Source of the DNA: Strongyloides papillosus | Taxonomy: Eukaryota > Nematoda > Chromadorea > Rhabditida > Strongyloididae | Reading direction: 5' to 3' | NCBI GenBank assembly: GCA_005656395.1 | Contig: SRSI01000003.1 | Span: forward strand, 124,001 to 188,000 | Length of the DNA stretch: 64,000 nt | Shown here: in pieces, positions 1 through 10,768 of the stretch | Position numbering within the stretch: position 1 is the first letter of the stretch | How the letters are laid out: each line of letters starts with the position of its first letter | The notes under the pieces: generated by a model | Database searches by the model: none | Told to the model about the DNA's origin: nothing | What the model saw: only the letters and a program-made list of their open reading frames with translations | Made by a program: the position numbers and the translations under genes

Positions 1-361
1 CAGTCCTTATGGAAGAGTTGATTTGATATTTAACGTTAACCCCAGCAAGCATTGCCTTTTCTTTTAGTGTTTCCCCATTTTTGTCGTCCCCAATGGTTCC
101 AAAGAAGGTACAGGCTTTCTCTTTTCTGACAATCCATTGACATACTCTCAGAGAGTTTTGGCATGAACCTCCAGGTATGTACGAGATATCCTTCATCTGT
201 TCCAATTCACGGAAGAGAGCCTCATGTGTCTCATCAGCCAAAATAGCATCATTTGACTTCAACTTGTACTTATCAAGAAATGCCTGATCAACAGTAACTT
301 CCATATCAAGAAGGGGGTTTCCTGCCCCAAGAATAACTCCTTCATCGACACTTGCAACCAT
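1..361 (-). CDS. Adenosine kinase, N-terminal part (runs off window)
   Basis: Reading the minus strand from an ATG at 361 gives an open frame of 120 residues that continues past base 1. It starts MVASVDEGVILGAGNPLLD, and further on has the stretch IPGGSCQNSLRV and then FFGTIGDDKNG. The GAGNPLLDM start, the GGS-QN nucleoside-binding segment and the GxIGxDxxG segment are those of PfkB-family adenosine kinase, the cytosolic enzyme that phosphorylates adenosine to AMP with ATP. No intron is needed in the visible part. The catalytic Asp near the C-terminus lies outside the window. It is transcribed away from the Hsp90 gene, with about 2 kb between the two starts. Codon use is GC-richer than the flanks, as for a highly expressed gene. 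The family call is firm. Completeness cannot be judged. Confidence 0.9.
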   Translation of the reverse strand, partial: MVASVDEGVILGAGNPLLDMEVTVDQAFLDKYKLKSNDAILADETHEALFRELEQMKDISYIPGGSCQNSLRVCQWIVRKEKACTFFGTIGDDKNGETLKEKAMLAGVNVKYQINSSIRT

Positions 362-2027
362 TTCAGACAATAACTAAAGGGAAATTACGAGAAAACGTTG
401 AAACAAATTGGAAAAGAGAAGATTGCTTCTACCCAATTTGATAGACGTTTTTTGATTAAAAGAAATTGGTAAGATGTATCTTTAGTTTTATTGTAATGAT
501 CTATAAAAGTTAGAAACATGATACACTTCTTCAATCATGCTTATAAATTATTTTCAATAATCAAATCTAATCAAATGGTATGTGATAAATTTGAGTCTTA
601 ATTTATTGTGCTTATTAATATTTAGATTTTATATGTTTTTCAATGAATTTTGATTATGTTAATTTTTTATTATCGTTTAAAAAGTGTTTATTATGCATGA
701 TATAAAGAAAAATTATGATAAGGTTTTTTTTCTTATCATTTTAAGGCGTAATTTTGATGTTATTTTTAGATGTTGAACTAAGCCTTTTGATCGGTAGTCT
801 TTTTTTTACAGATGTAATTTTATTGAAAAAAAGTTAACACCTCCTTCACGTGCGTAAAATAATTTTTGAAAGGCCTATTGTTGTAAAGTGATCCTAAATA
901 TAAAGAAGAATTTGTGATTTTCAGTCTTAGCAAAAAAAAAGACATTTCAAAATTAGTTTTTATGACATTATAAGAACAAAGATTGCTAGCACTTCTAAAT
1001 TTGTTGGAATTAACCTTCGATTTTCTGTGTCAAAGTGAAGCAAGACATTATTCTTTAGAATTCATTAATTCGATTAAGTAATTTCATCACTGTATCATAT
1101 CCCTAGAATTATCGTTAATTTTTATAAATAAAACTTTTAAATAAGCTTATATTAAGTAGTGTTTATCAGTGAAAGAAATTTAAATGACTTAACTCTTTCA
1201 CCAGATGTAGAAGTGGTATTATTTTTTGTTCTATCAACTAAACATTTCTTGTTGTAAGGTATAGGAAAACAGCTATACCACCACTTTACATCACCAATGT
1301 TTATTAAAACTCAAATTCAGATAGGTATTTCCAAGAAGTAGAGGGAATCTCTGTACTTGAGGTATTTTATATTTGTTATAGTTATGAAAAACAACTTCAA
1401 AGATAGTACAACATAAATGTAAACTACCAATTTTTTAAAATGAAAGTTTCTAAACAACTTTGATAGAGTTATTAACTATTGAAAATCTACCCATAACAAC
1501 CAATTGAAAAAATCTTGTGACAAAGTAAAAAGCATTGAACTGAGAAAAATGCTAATTTTCTGTTTTCTATAAAAAACTACATATAAAATGAAACCAAAGA
1601 AATGAGTATCTTCTAAAAGCATAGAATGTGTGTTCATACAAATTTAAACGGTTAAAAAGACAAAAAAAACATCGAAATTAGCATACAATTTGCCCCTCAC
1701 ATGACAATTTACAAACACACCCATTTTAAAATTAGCATCTTAGGCATACAAAAATCACAAAGAAAATACTGCAACTACCCAGTAAATTCTGGAGAGCATA
1801 AACGACAATATGCCATAAAGCAAATACCTCTCATACCACATCTGGAATACCACACAATATATTGTGAATTCAAAAACACCCACCAACAAATAAACCTCCA
1901 CAACAGATAACAAGATCGCATGCAAAAACAAATTTCCATTCGTTTCTAGATATTTCCAAGCTATTGACAGCCGTCTTTTGTGCATATACAACGCACTCTA
2001 CATAATATGGTTGCCTTACACTGAATG
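362..2027. other. Intergenic region between adenosine kinase and Hsp90
   Basis: AT-rich DNA between two divergent genes. No convincing gene is visible. From about 1680 to 1990 the plus strand is rich in A and C and poor in G, and both strands carry short open frames (about 69 and 78 codons) that have no recognisable domain. I treat these as chance. An imperfect heat-shock-like motif (TTCnnGATnnTTC) sits at 1944-1956. Confidence 0.5.
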
Positions 2028-2040
2028 TTCTAGAAAGTTC
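2028..2040. promoter_or_regulatory. Heat-shock element, perfect trimer
   Basis: The sequence is TTC-TA-GAA-AG-TTC, three perfect inverted nGAAn units, the minimal high-affinity site for the heat-shock factor HSF-1. It lies about 300 bp upstream of the Hsp90 start codon. Heat-inducible control is inferred from the motif and the downstream gene. Confidence 0.8.
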
Positions 2041-2099
2041 CATCCCTAACGAGAGATATTAGTGACAAGCCATTTCAACTATGAATAGTGCATAGTTTT

Positions 2100-2112
2100 T
2101 TCTCGAATATTC
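2100..2112. promoter_or_regulatory. Heat-shock element, second perfect trimer
   Basis: The sequence is TTC-TC-GAA-TA-TTC, again three perfect alternating units. It lies 72 bp downstream of the first element and about 20 bp upstream of a TATA box. Two perfect elements plus TATA make a textbook heat-inducible core promoter for the Hsp90 gene. Confidence 0.8.
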
Positions 2113-2133
2113 TACTGGTATAGTGTTCATTTG

Positions 2134-2139
2134 TATAAA
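2134..2139 (+). promoter_or_regulatory. TATA box of the Hsp90 promoter
   Basis: TATAAA about 20 bp downstream of the second heat-shock element and about 200 bp upstream of the start codon. Transcription would start near 2165. Confidence 0.55.
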
Positions 2140-2324
2140 TGTTATATTTCACAATATTTATGTGATTACAACCCATTTTGTTTTAGTTTTATATTACCGG
2201 CCTGTGGCTGTTTCGGATATTATTTTTAATTTTAAGAAATATTAAATTTTATTTTCATTCGTGCATTATACTTAAATTTTTTCTATGTGTGTATTGTATT
2301 TTATTTTCATATAGTTAATTGTTT

Positions 2325-2333
2325 TGTTTTCTA
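2325..2333 (+). promoter_or_regulatory. Splice acceptor just before the Hsp90 start
   Basis: GTTTTCTAG is a nematode-type acceptor ending 8 bases before the ATG at 2342. It could receive a spliced leader or end a 5' UTR intron. It shows that the in-frame TTG at 2324 is not the start, because the six extra codons would overlap the acceptor. Confidence 0.6.
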
Positions 2334-2341
2334 GTTTTATC

Positions 2342-4429
2342 ATGGCTGAATCAGGATCAACAGAAACCTTTGCATTCCAAGCTGAAATCGCTCAATTGAT
2401 GAGTTTAATCATCAATGCTTTCTACAGCAACCGCGATGTGTTCCTTCGTGAATTAATTTCGAACTCCTCTGACGCTCTAGATAAGATCCGTTACCAAGCT
2501 CTCACTGAACCAAAGGAGCTTGAGACTGGGAAAGATCTCTACATTAAGATCGTACCAAATGTAGCCGAGAAGACTCTCACAATTATTGATACAGGTATCG
2601 GTATGACTAAAGCCGACCTTATTAACAATCTCGGTACAATTGCCAAATCCGGAACCAAAGCATTTATGGAGGCTCTCCAAGCTGGTGCTGATATCTCTAT
2701 GATTGGACAATTCGGTGTTGGTTTCTACTCTGCTTTCCTTGTTGCCGATAGAATCACATTAATCTCAAAGCACAACGATGATGAATGCTACATGTGGGAG
2801 TCATCTGCTGGAGGTTCATTCACAATCACTGAATACAACGACCCTGAAGTAACTCGTGGTACAAAGATTATCCTTCACATCAAGGAGGACCAAACTGAGT
2901 ACCTTGAGGAAAGAAAGATCAAGGAGATCGTCAAGAAACACTCTCAATTCATTGGATACCCAATCAAGTTAGTTGTTGAGAAGGAACGTGAGAAGGAGGT
3001 TTCTGACGATGAGGAAGATGACAAGAAGGAGGGTGATGTTGAAGATGTTAAGGAGGATGAGAAAAAGGAAAAGAAGAAGATCACAGAGAAGTACAATGAA
3101 GAAGAGGAATTAAACAAAACTAAGCCAATTTGGACACGTAACCCAGATGACGTCACCAATGAGGAGTATGCCGACTTCTACAAATCACTTTCAAACGATT
3201 GGGAGGACCATCTTGCTGTCAAACATTTCTCTGTTGAAGGACAACTTGAATTCCGTGCTCTTCTTTTCGTCCCACAACGTGCTGCTTTTGACTTATTCGA
3301 GAACAAGAAAAACAAGAATGGTATCAAGCTTTACGTCCGCCGTGTCTTCATCATGGATAACTGTGAACAATTGATGCCAGAGTACTTGAACTTCATCAAG
3401 GGAGTTGTTGATTCAGAAGACCTTCCATTGAATGTTTCCCGTGAAATGCTCCAACACTCTAACATCCTCAAGGTTATCAGAAAGAACCTTATCAAGAAAT
3501 CTTTGGAACTCTTCGAGGAGATTGCCGAGGATGCCGACAACTTCAAGAAATTCTATGAACAATTCGCCAAGAACATCAAACTCGGAATCCACGAGGACTC
3601 AACCAACAGAAAGAAGCTTGCTGAATTCCTTCGTTACCACACTTCAGCTTCTGGAGATGAACAAGTATCTTTGAAACAATACGTTGAACGTATGAAGGAA
3701 GGACAAACCTCCATCTACTTCATCACTGGAGAGTCAAACGAGATTGTTGCCAAGTCCTCCTTCGTTGAACGTTTGGTCCGTAAGGGATACGAAGTTATTT
3801 ACATGTGTGACCCAATTGATGAATACTGCATTGCTCAACTTAAGGAGTATGATGGAAAGAAATTGGTTTCTATTACACGTGAGGGACTTGAACTTCCAGA
3901 GGATGAGGAGGAAAAGAAGAAGTTCGAGGAAGCTAAAGTTGAGTATGAGAAATTGTGTAAGACAATGGCTGACATCCTTGACAAGAAGGTCCAAAAGGTT
4001 GTTGTATCAAATAGACTTGAGGAATCCCCATGCTGTATTGTTACTACTGAATCCAGTTGGTCAAGTAACATGACACGTATTATGAAAGCCCAAGCCTTAC
4101 GTGACTCCTCCACAATGGGATACATGGAGTCCAAGAAGATCCTTGAAATCAATCCTAACAACTCAATCATAAAGACTTTGAAAGACCGTATTGATAGTGA
4201 CGCCGATGACAAGACAGCCAAGGACCTTATCATTCTCCTCTTTGAAATCTCTTTAATTAACAGTGGATTCACTCTCTCAGACCCATCAGCTCATGCTAAC
4301 AGAATTTACCGCATGATTAAATTGGGATTGGATTTGGATGCTGATGAACCAGAGACTGTTACAGCTGCTCCTGTCGCTGAGGTCCATGAGGATGCTGGTG
4401 ATTCTGCCCGTATGGAGGAAGTTGATTAA
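2342..4429 (+). CDS. hsp-90: Cytosolic heat shock protein 90
   Basis: A single-exon frame of 695 residues from the ATG at 2342. It encodes the ATP-dependent dimeric chaperone Hsp90 (C. elegans HSP-90/DAF-21). Visible in order are the GHKL ATPase motifs near the N-terminus ([42 protein letters not shown]), an acidic and Lys-rich linker at about residues 215-265, the middle domain with NVSREMLQ, the dimerisation domain, and the C-terminal MEEVD that binds TPR co-chaperones and marks the cytosolic form. Length is normal. There are no introns and GC is raised, typical of strong heat-inducible expression. The gene has perfect heat-shock elements upstream. It neighbours an Argonaute array, and Hsp90 is known from other animals to assist Argonaute loading, but the adjacency may be chance. 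Confidence 0.97.
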   Translation: MAESGSTETFAFQAEIAQLMSLIINAFYSNRDVFLRELISNSSDALDKIRYQALTEPKELETGKDLYIKIVPNVAEKTLTIIDTGIGMTKADLINNLGTIAKSGTKAFMEALQAGADISMIGQFGVGFYSAFLVADRITLISKHNDDECYMWESSAGGSFTITEYNDPEVTRGTKIILHIKEDQTEYLEERKIKEIVKKHSQFIGYPIKLVVEKEREKEVSDDEEDDKKEGDVEDVKEDEKKEKKKITEKYNEEEELNKTKPIWTRNPDDVTNEEYADFYKSLSNDWEDHLAVKHFSVEGQLEFRALLFVPQRAAFDLFENKKNKNGIKLYVRRVFIMDNCEQLMPEYLNFIKGVVDSEDLPLNVSREMLQHSNILKVIRKNLIKKSLELFEEIAEDADNFKKFYEQFAKNIKLGIHEDSTNRKKLAEFLRYHTSASGDEQVSLKQYVERMKEGQTSIYFITGESNEIVAKSSFVERLVRKGYEVIYMCDPIDEYCIAQLKEYDGKKLVSITREGLELPEDEEEKKKFEEAKVEYEKLCKTMADILDKKVQKVVVSNRLEESPCCIVTTESSWSSNMTRIMKAQALRDSSTMGYMESKKILEINPNNSIIKTLKDRIDSDADDKTAKDLIILLFEISLINSGFTLSDPSAHANRIYRMIKLGLDLDADEPETVTAAPVAEVHEDAGDSARMEEVD

Positions 4430-4995
4430 GTTAGATCTCTATGTATTTTACAGTCGGTGTTGTTTCAACTTCCGTCCCTGTGTGTGTTATGGTATAAAGT
4501 TTGTAATAATTTATGTATGTTTATTAAATACTTGACATTTATTTTTTTGTATTGATATGAATATTAAATTATATTAAGTAAAGGGATGGAGTTATTTTTT
4601 TGAGGGTGGTTTTGAGGTGTTGTGTTTCTTTTTTTCTCTTCAGTAGGTTTCTGGTGCATCTTTTATTATGCGTATTGGGAAGTTGAGTTGTAAATATTTA
4701 AATTTTTCCAGTTGAGGTTCATCTTCAATTATGTATTGATACGTCATTTCAATATAATATGTAAATGTACTAATTATTCCTCCAAAGTTATTTTTTTATC
4801 TGAGTATACTTTTTTCAACACTTATCGTATTTACAATAACTGAAATAGCCTTGGTTGTTGCAATACTTTTATTCTTTTGAAAAGTAGATAATCAAACAAA
4901 ATACTTACAAATATTCACCATAAAAATTAAAATATACGAATATCACATTACACAAATTTAAATATACAAGAATATTATATAATACAAACTAATGA
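4430..4995. other. Convergent intergenic region after Hsp90
   Basis: AT-rich 3' flank shared by Hsp90 (plus) and the first Argonaute copy (minus). Possible ATTAAA-type poly(A) signals lie around 4523 and 4563. No gene was seen. Just beyond the Argonaute 3' end, at 4801-4880, the sequence resembles the matching 3' flank of copy 2 (10625-10700), so the duplicated unit begins within this stretch. Confidence 0.5.
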
Positions 4996-7900
4996 TCAAA
5001 CAAAAAATTGTTCTCCTTCCATCAAAGGATGAATATCAATAGTTACTTCAGCGTTTCCCCCACTCTTCTTCAAATACTCCCTTCTCGCAATGTAATGGTG
5101 CTTCAACCTGGTACAAGCTAAATCAGCATAATAGCAAGGTGTAGGAATACTTATTGGACCAGGACATCTTGTACACACATTGGACATCCAACAGGTCAAC
5201 AAACTTATTTCATTTAAGGTAAGATTCCAGTCATCATAAAGAACATGGACGTGACAAGGCCTTGAGGTACCGAGCATTCCTTTGTGTGGGACAGTATAAA
5301 AATCAAGGAGCTCCGGATTAACAATATCGTTTGCCACAATAGTATTCTGTGGAACATTATAGTTTGGACTATTCTGCGGATTCATAAAACGTACTCCATG
5401 GCGTTTTTGAACAACCACAAAAGTTATCGTTGGCTCATATTTTTTATTTATCTCTTTACAAGCCGCGTGTATTGAAGAAACTTCATAATCCATTGCAATT
5501 TTGAACTGAGTAATTGATATGCCATCTCTGAATACTACAATATGTCTTGGTACTACTCCAGTTGAATTTTTAAACGAAAAAAGACGTTCTTTAATTTGGT
5601 CTTTGAAGAATTGGAGTGTTTCCATACTAAAAGGATGAATAAAATTACTCAAAAATAGTAATAACTTACGCTTGTTTTCTTTTTTGAATAGTTGTTGTAT
5701 GAATTCTTCCAGAAACTGCATATTTATAGGCATTAATATCTACTGATCCTACGACAGCAGATATTGATGGAAGGAGGTAATCATCAGTATCATGGGGAGA
5801 TGGGTGTATGACATCAGCACCTATATAGATTGTAGCATCCTTTTCATTGAAGAATTTTTTACAAAATCCAGTTAATATCGGATCAGATTCTTTATAAAAT
5901 AGAACTTTTGATAATCCCCCTAATTTACCGTTAAGCTTCATTGCAATATTTGATGTAATTCTACAACGTGATTTTCCAATATTTATTTTATTCAAGGTTG
6001 TTGCTAATAAAACTTGTGAATGACAACCCAGAAAGTCTCTGTGTTCACAATACATCTTAATCTTTCCGTAAGAAGTATTATCATCTCTAACTATAAAGAT
6101 AACTAAGTGATTCTTTCTTTGTTTTTTGTCAATAGCTTCAAGTTTTGGCCTTAGAATATCAAATAAATTATTTCTTGAATCATAGTTAATTTCATAACGT
6201 GGAACTAAATTTCTACTGAAATCACAGCCATAGTTTTTACGATTTTGATAATATGTTTAACTTTATCAATATTTTCTTTGTATCTGTTTTGGTGTACTGA
6301 TCTGTCAACAATTATGACGCCATATGAGAAATTTTTTAGAGGTTTATCATAAAATTCACGTTTTATGGCATCAACAGGATATTTTACTTCAATATTTGGT
6401 AAAACTTTAGCCACTGTTTTGATTTGATTACCTATAGTGGCTCCAAATACTCTTAAAATATCATTTGCATCTTTTTTAACAACATCCAAACTAGTGTTGA
6501 TTTCCCTAAATAATACAGATGGTGATTTTGTGCATTTCCTAATCATTTTAGCTGTCAACTCTCCTTCCAATTTTCGAAGTAATTTTTGTGGTTTATCAGA
6601 GACTTTAACAAGCTCCATAGGTATAAGAATATTAGCCATCTCTGGGTTCATTTGAATAAGTGGTAATTTAGGATACTTCAATTTAATATTATATTGTTGA
6701 TCAAAATACTCAAGTATACTCATCTTCATTCCATCTTTATCAATAAATGTTTTCTCTGAAATTTTACTTACAACTTTGAAAATTGTAAATTCTCTTGATT
6801 TGTTATACTCAAGTGTAAGATTCAAACCTTTCAATTGACATGTCAAATTTTTTCGTTGATCCTCATTCATTGAAACATTAGACATATCTATTTTTCCTCT
6901 TTCTTTACCATTGATACAGCAATAAAAGTCAATAACTGTCATGTCTGATTTTACAAATACCGCGTGTTTTTGTTGAACATTTATCAATGGCATTCCTCGT
7001 GGTCCAAGAAGGATATTGAAACACAAACTTGGCCAAATTTGTCTCATGAAATCCAATGAAAAACTATCAGATTCTGCCGGTGGTGGCCTGAAATAAAGTT
7101 CATTTCCAATACCAGTACAACATTTATTGTAGTTTTGAGAGAAAGGAAATTTTGAAAATTGTGTCACCATAAGATTTAAAAAAGTATTAGATTCAAGAAA
7201 GGTGGTATTATCAGTGTTGGATAATACTATAGGCAAATGCTTTGCTTTTTCAAAACGAACATACACAACTCTCCTTGCATCGGGATCCACACAATATTCA
7301 TATTTCTTCTCTTTAAAGATTCCACTTTTAACGTACAATAAATTGTGGTCATCATATACAAAATTATTAAGATCTGACTTATTTTTTATCTCTCTATACA
7401 GAATTTTCATTACAACATCTCTTTTTTTACTTTGCCTGATTTTTTCATCTATTTTCTTCTCGGAGTTCAAAAAGTGGACACTATACAAGTCCACGTATAG
7501 ATTATCGGAGAATTTGAACTGATGTACATTCGTTGAAATAGACAGAGATTTGCCTATAGTTATTTTATCTTTATCTTGGTCCCTTAGTCTATAGAATTTA
7601 TAATTCGGTAATTCAACTGTTGCTAATTTTTGAAAAATCTCATTGCGTTTAACAATTGATTTCTCTACTTCTGCTGTTATGGAAGGAGTGATTTCTTGTT
7701 CTTTACCAGAAGCTTTTGAAGATGGTGGGGTACTGTATTCACTTGTAGTTGAACTTTTACCTGAAATACCCTCAGTAATTAGTGGAATTAATTTTTATGC
7801 CTTACCAGAAACTTTTGATGATGATGCTGTACTGTAACTACAAATAACTGAACTTTTACCTAAAATACTCTCAGTAACTAATGGAATTCATTTTTGTCCC

Positions 7901-8067
7901 TTACCAGAAGACAAAGAAGATGGTGCTGTAGTGTATTCACTAATGACTGAACTTTTACTTGAATTACTTCCAGTTCCTGATGAAAATGATTTTTGTTGAC
8001 AGGTCCCATTATTATCATCTTTGCCTTCTTCTTCTTCACTTGAAGTTTTACCTTTTTTATGCTCCAT
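4996..8067 (-). pseudogene. Argonaute copy 1, interrupted
   Basis: This aligns end to end with the open Argonaute copy 2. Exon 1 is 8067-5670, a 43-bp intron is 5627-5669 (GTAAGT...TTTTAG), and exon 2 is 5626-4996. PAZ, MID and PIWI segments are all present. The PIWI residues are D in IYIGADVIHP, D in VVFRDGIS and H in SRPCHVHVLYDD, and the protein ends EGEQFFV. Three lesions are visible against the paralogues. There are in-frame TGA (7888-7890) and TAA (7795-7797) codons in the Ser-rich N-terminus, and a one-base deletion near 6236 (KHIIK then a shift). A GTAAGG donor at 7904 and a TTTCAG acceptor at 7761 would define a 144-bp intron that removes both stops in frame, so only the frameshift is hard to explain away. 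If that base is an assembly error the gene could be functional. A TATTTTAG acceptor sits about 30 bases before the ATG. Confidence 0.8.
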
Positions 8068-9363
8068 TTTAGTTAACAAAAATAGCTTTTGTATCTAAAA
8101 TATAAGTTTTATTAGCAAGCAAGAAAAATAAAAATTTCATATAAATAACGATATACACGGAAGAAGATCTTTCAACTACTATTTTATATTTCAAATATGA
8201 CAAGTTACGTTAAATAATATAAACAATCTATTAAATTAATAATTAATAGTGTAATTATCTTTGAGATAACATAATGATTACACAAAAATGCAACATTTTC
8301 AATGAGTCATATTTACGTTGGTATTTCCATGTTTAATCAAAAAAGTTCCATTACGTTTATAATCATAAGAATTTCGTAATTTCTATGAGTAACATAGTTA
8401 ACAGAAATAAATAGATATAAAGTTTTGATTTATCATTAAACATTACAAGATAAAACAAATGAAAGGAAAATAAAGAAGCAAAATAATATGAATTAAATTT
8501 GAGTACTTATGAAGAAATGGACATTCAAAAATATCTATATTTTTTTGTGTAATCAAACAACTAACTTATTTTTCTGACCATTACTTAATTAATAGTTATC
8601 TAACGACACCTGTTCTTAGTACCAAGCAAAATATTAAATAACAATATTTCACAACATTTTAAGGTGAAATAAAAAAAGCATGTCCGATAATAGTTAATAG
8701 AGAAAAGGTTTATGTAGATTACATGGGTAAAAATGAACTTCGTTTCAAAACAATTTTCTAAAAGCATATTAGGAGTCATTTTAAAAGTGTATCATTTTTG
8801 TATTTTGAGATAATGGGTTGTTTTGTCCACAATGTGTATTTATGTTGTATGCGGGTGTTGTTTAATAGAGTTTTTGGTTGACAATTTTGATTTTATAGTT
8901 TTAGGGTATAAATATAATGAAGTGATTGATGTAGAGAAGGCAATTGTTAAAGGAAAACATTATAATTAGTTGTGGTTGTAAAGGATATTTTTTGATGTCC
9001 AATACTTATGCAAGATTATAAACAAAAGATATCTTTATATGAAGAGCAATTGTAGTTGCAGATAAAAATTTCATGCGCACAAAGATTGTCTAATCATTTT
9101 TTAAGTATTCAAAAGTGCAGTAGATAAATTTTACAAGCAAAAAATTATGAAATAACAATTAAAATATACGATATACATTGATGATGAAGTGCAGTGTACA
9201 TTTAACTTACCAAGAGCAGAATAAAACAATTAATTGTCCATTTTGAATATACAAAATTACAATAATACTTAATTTTTCAATAGTATATCAAAATAAAATT
9301 TAAATTTTTGTTTTTTAAACGGAAGTAAAAATTTTCATTTGAGTACATTTTTCTAAATTAGAA
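8068..9363. promoter_or_regulatory. Divergent intergenic region, unit 1
   Basis: 1.3 kb between the head-to-head Argonaute copy 1 and membrane-protein copy A. It shares long blocks with unit 2 (13745-14889), for example around 8440-8490 and 8860-9060, and weaker blocks with units 3 and 4. A conserved block (about 9236-9300) precedes the plus-strand gene in all four units, as does a GAGTACATTTTTCTAAATTAG stretch ending just before its ATG. It probably holds promoters for both genes. No gene or known motif was identified inside. Confidence 0.55.
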
Positions 9364-10455
9364 ATGGGTGATAAAGAGATCGTAATTGGTCTTGTAATAT
9401 TCTTGGTTGTATTTCTATTAGTTTGTGGAATAGGAGGATATTACTACTACAAAAAAAGTGGTCAATCTAAAAGTAAAAGAAAGAGTAGTGGAAGCAGTAG
9501 CAAAAGAAAGGGAAAGTCAAAGTCAAGATCGAGATCACGTTCAAAATCTTCTTCTAGAAGATCAAGATCTTCAAAATCAAGAAGCAAATCATCGTCTTCT
9601 GATTCTGACAAGAGTAAAAAATCCCGTAAAAGAAGAACATCTCGTTCAAGTAGTAGAAGTTCATCGAGATCGTCATCATCTTCTGATAAAGGAAAGAAAA
9701 AATCAAGGGTAAATTTAAATTCTATATTTCTTTATAGTGCTTTATTTCAGTCAAAAAGTAAAAGAGAAGCAAAGAAAGTTAATTTACAAGAATCTGTTGG
9801 TTTACCCGGCGAAATTAAGACTGATGTTGGAGCAAAAATTGGTAGTGGAGCTCCAGTTACAGGGAATAACCTCACTATTATTTCACCACCACCAGTTATA
9901 GATCAAGGACCAAAGAAAGATATTCCTAGTAATCCAGTTGACCAACCAATTCAACAGGAGGTTATTGCAGAAAAACCTGAGATACCAAAGGATATTCCAC
10001 CACCCACTGCTACTCTACCAGCTCCTGTTGAGGTCCATGAACGAAAGGTAACTCCAAAGGTTGCTTATGAAGGAAATCCATTACCACCGGAAGTAGCAAA
10101 CGATTTGTTAAAGGCAAAAACCAATACTCCATACATTCCACCAACTACAATTCTTCCAGAAGTTAGTATTGCTCCACACAAAAACACACCAGAGATTAAA
10201 AATACTGATGACACTAGTGGAAATCCTAATAAAGAAGGAAAGTTAGAACGTAATAATAACTACTCCGGAAGTTTATTAACGTCAAACAATCTGACTTACA
10301 ACACTGTCAATATTATAGTAAACAACAACGCTAATGAGGATATCAATGAAGTAATAGAAAAAGCCGTCAACGCAATACCAGATCCAAATTTGCACTTATC
10401 CGATACCCCAGGACTACCATCATTAACGAAAAACAACAACAACCGTGATTTGTAG
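9364..10455 (+). CDS. Unrecognised membrane protein with Arg-Ser-rich tail, copy A
   Basis: Exon 1 is 9364-9708, a 42-bp intron is 9709-9750 (GTAAAT...TTTCAG), and exon 2 is 9751-10455, giving 349 residues. The N-terminus has one membrane helix at about residues 6-27 (IVIGLVIFLVVFLLVCG), then YYYYKK and a basic Arg/Ser/Lys repeat tract to about residue 115. The positive charge after the helix suggests a cytosolic tail. Exon 2 encodes a Pro-rich middle and a conserved Asn-rich C-terminus (LLTSNNLTYNTVN, AVNAIPDPN). The intron is a multiple of three and stop-free, so unspliced mRNA would give 363 residues. A TAG ends it three codons earlier than copies B and D. I recognise no family. RS repeats are known from splicing factors, but the helix makes that role unlikely. 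It is head-to-head with Argonaute copy 1. Confidence 0.8.
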   Translation: MGDKEIVIGLVIFLVVFLLVCGIGGYYYYKKSGQSKSKRKSSGSSSKRKGKSKSRSRSRSKSSSRRSRSSKSRSKSSSSDSDKSKKSRKRRTSRSSSRSSSRSSSSSDKGKKKSRVNLNSIFLYSALFQSKSKREAKKVNLQESVGLPGEIKTDVGAKIGSGAPVTGNNLTIISPPPVIDQGPKKDIPSNPVDQPIQQEVIAEKPEIPKDIPPPTATLPAPVEVHERKVTPKVAYEGNPLPPEVANDLLKAKTNTPYIPPTTILPEVSIAPHKNTPEIKNTDDTSGNPNKEGKLERNNNYSGSLLTSNNLTYNTVNIIVNNNANEDINEVIEKAVNAIPDPNLHLSDTPGLPSLTKNNNNRDL

Positions 10456-10768
10456 AGTAATTAATTAATAATAAAATATAAGGAAATATTTATAGTATAA
10501 TTCTGTAATTATACAACATTGTGTTTGCTTTTTGTGATAATCATTTTAAGTCAAAAATAAATTTATAAGATTTAGTATAAACAATTTATGTTTGGAAAAA
10601 AAATATAAAAGTCGTTTGATCAATGCTTATCATTTTTGTAATAATTGAAGTAGCCTTGGTTATTGCAGTAGCTTTATTCTTCTTAAAAATAGATAAACAA
10701 ATAAAATATTTAAAAATTTAAATATACAAACATTATATTGTGCAAATTATAATATATAAAAAAAATAT
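10456..10768. other. Convergent gap, unit 1 to unit 2
   Basis: 313 bp of AT-rich 3' flank shared by membrane-protein copy A and Argonaute copy 2. There is an AATAATAAAATA stretch just after the copy A stop that could serve as a poly(A) signal. The stretch resembles the corresponding gaps of the other units. Nothing else was seen. Confidence 0.5.

Noticed and set aside
1701..1991. Overlapping 69- and 78-codon frames on opposite strands upstream of Hsp90
   Set aside because: Base-composition bias explains both. There are no domains and no splice or start context, and they lie within the promoter flank.
3835..4272. 145-codon open frame antisense to Hsp90
   Set aside because: It is a shadow of the highly biased Hsp90 codons. 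No domain, and other antisense frames there are similar.
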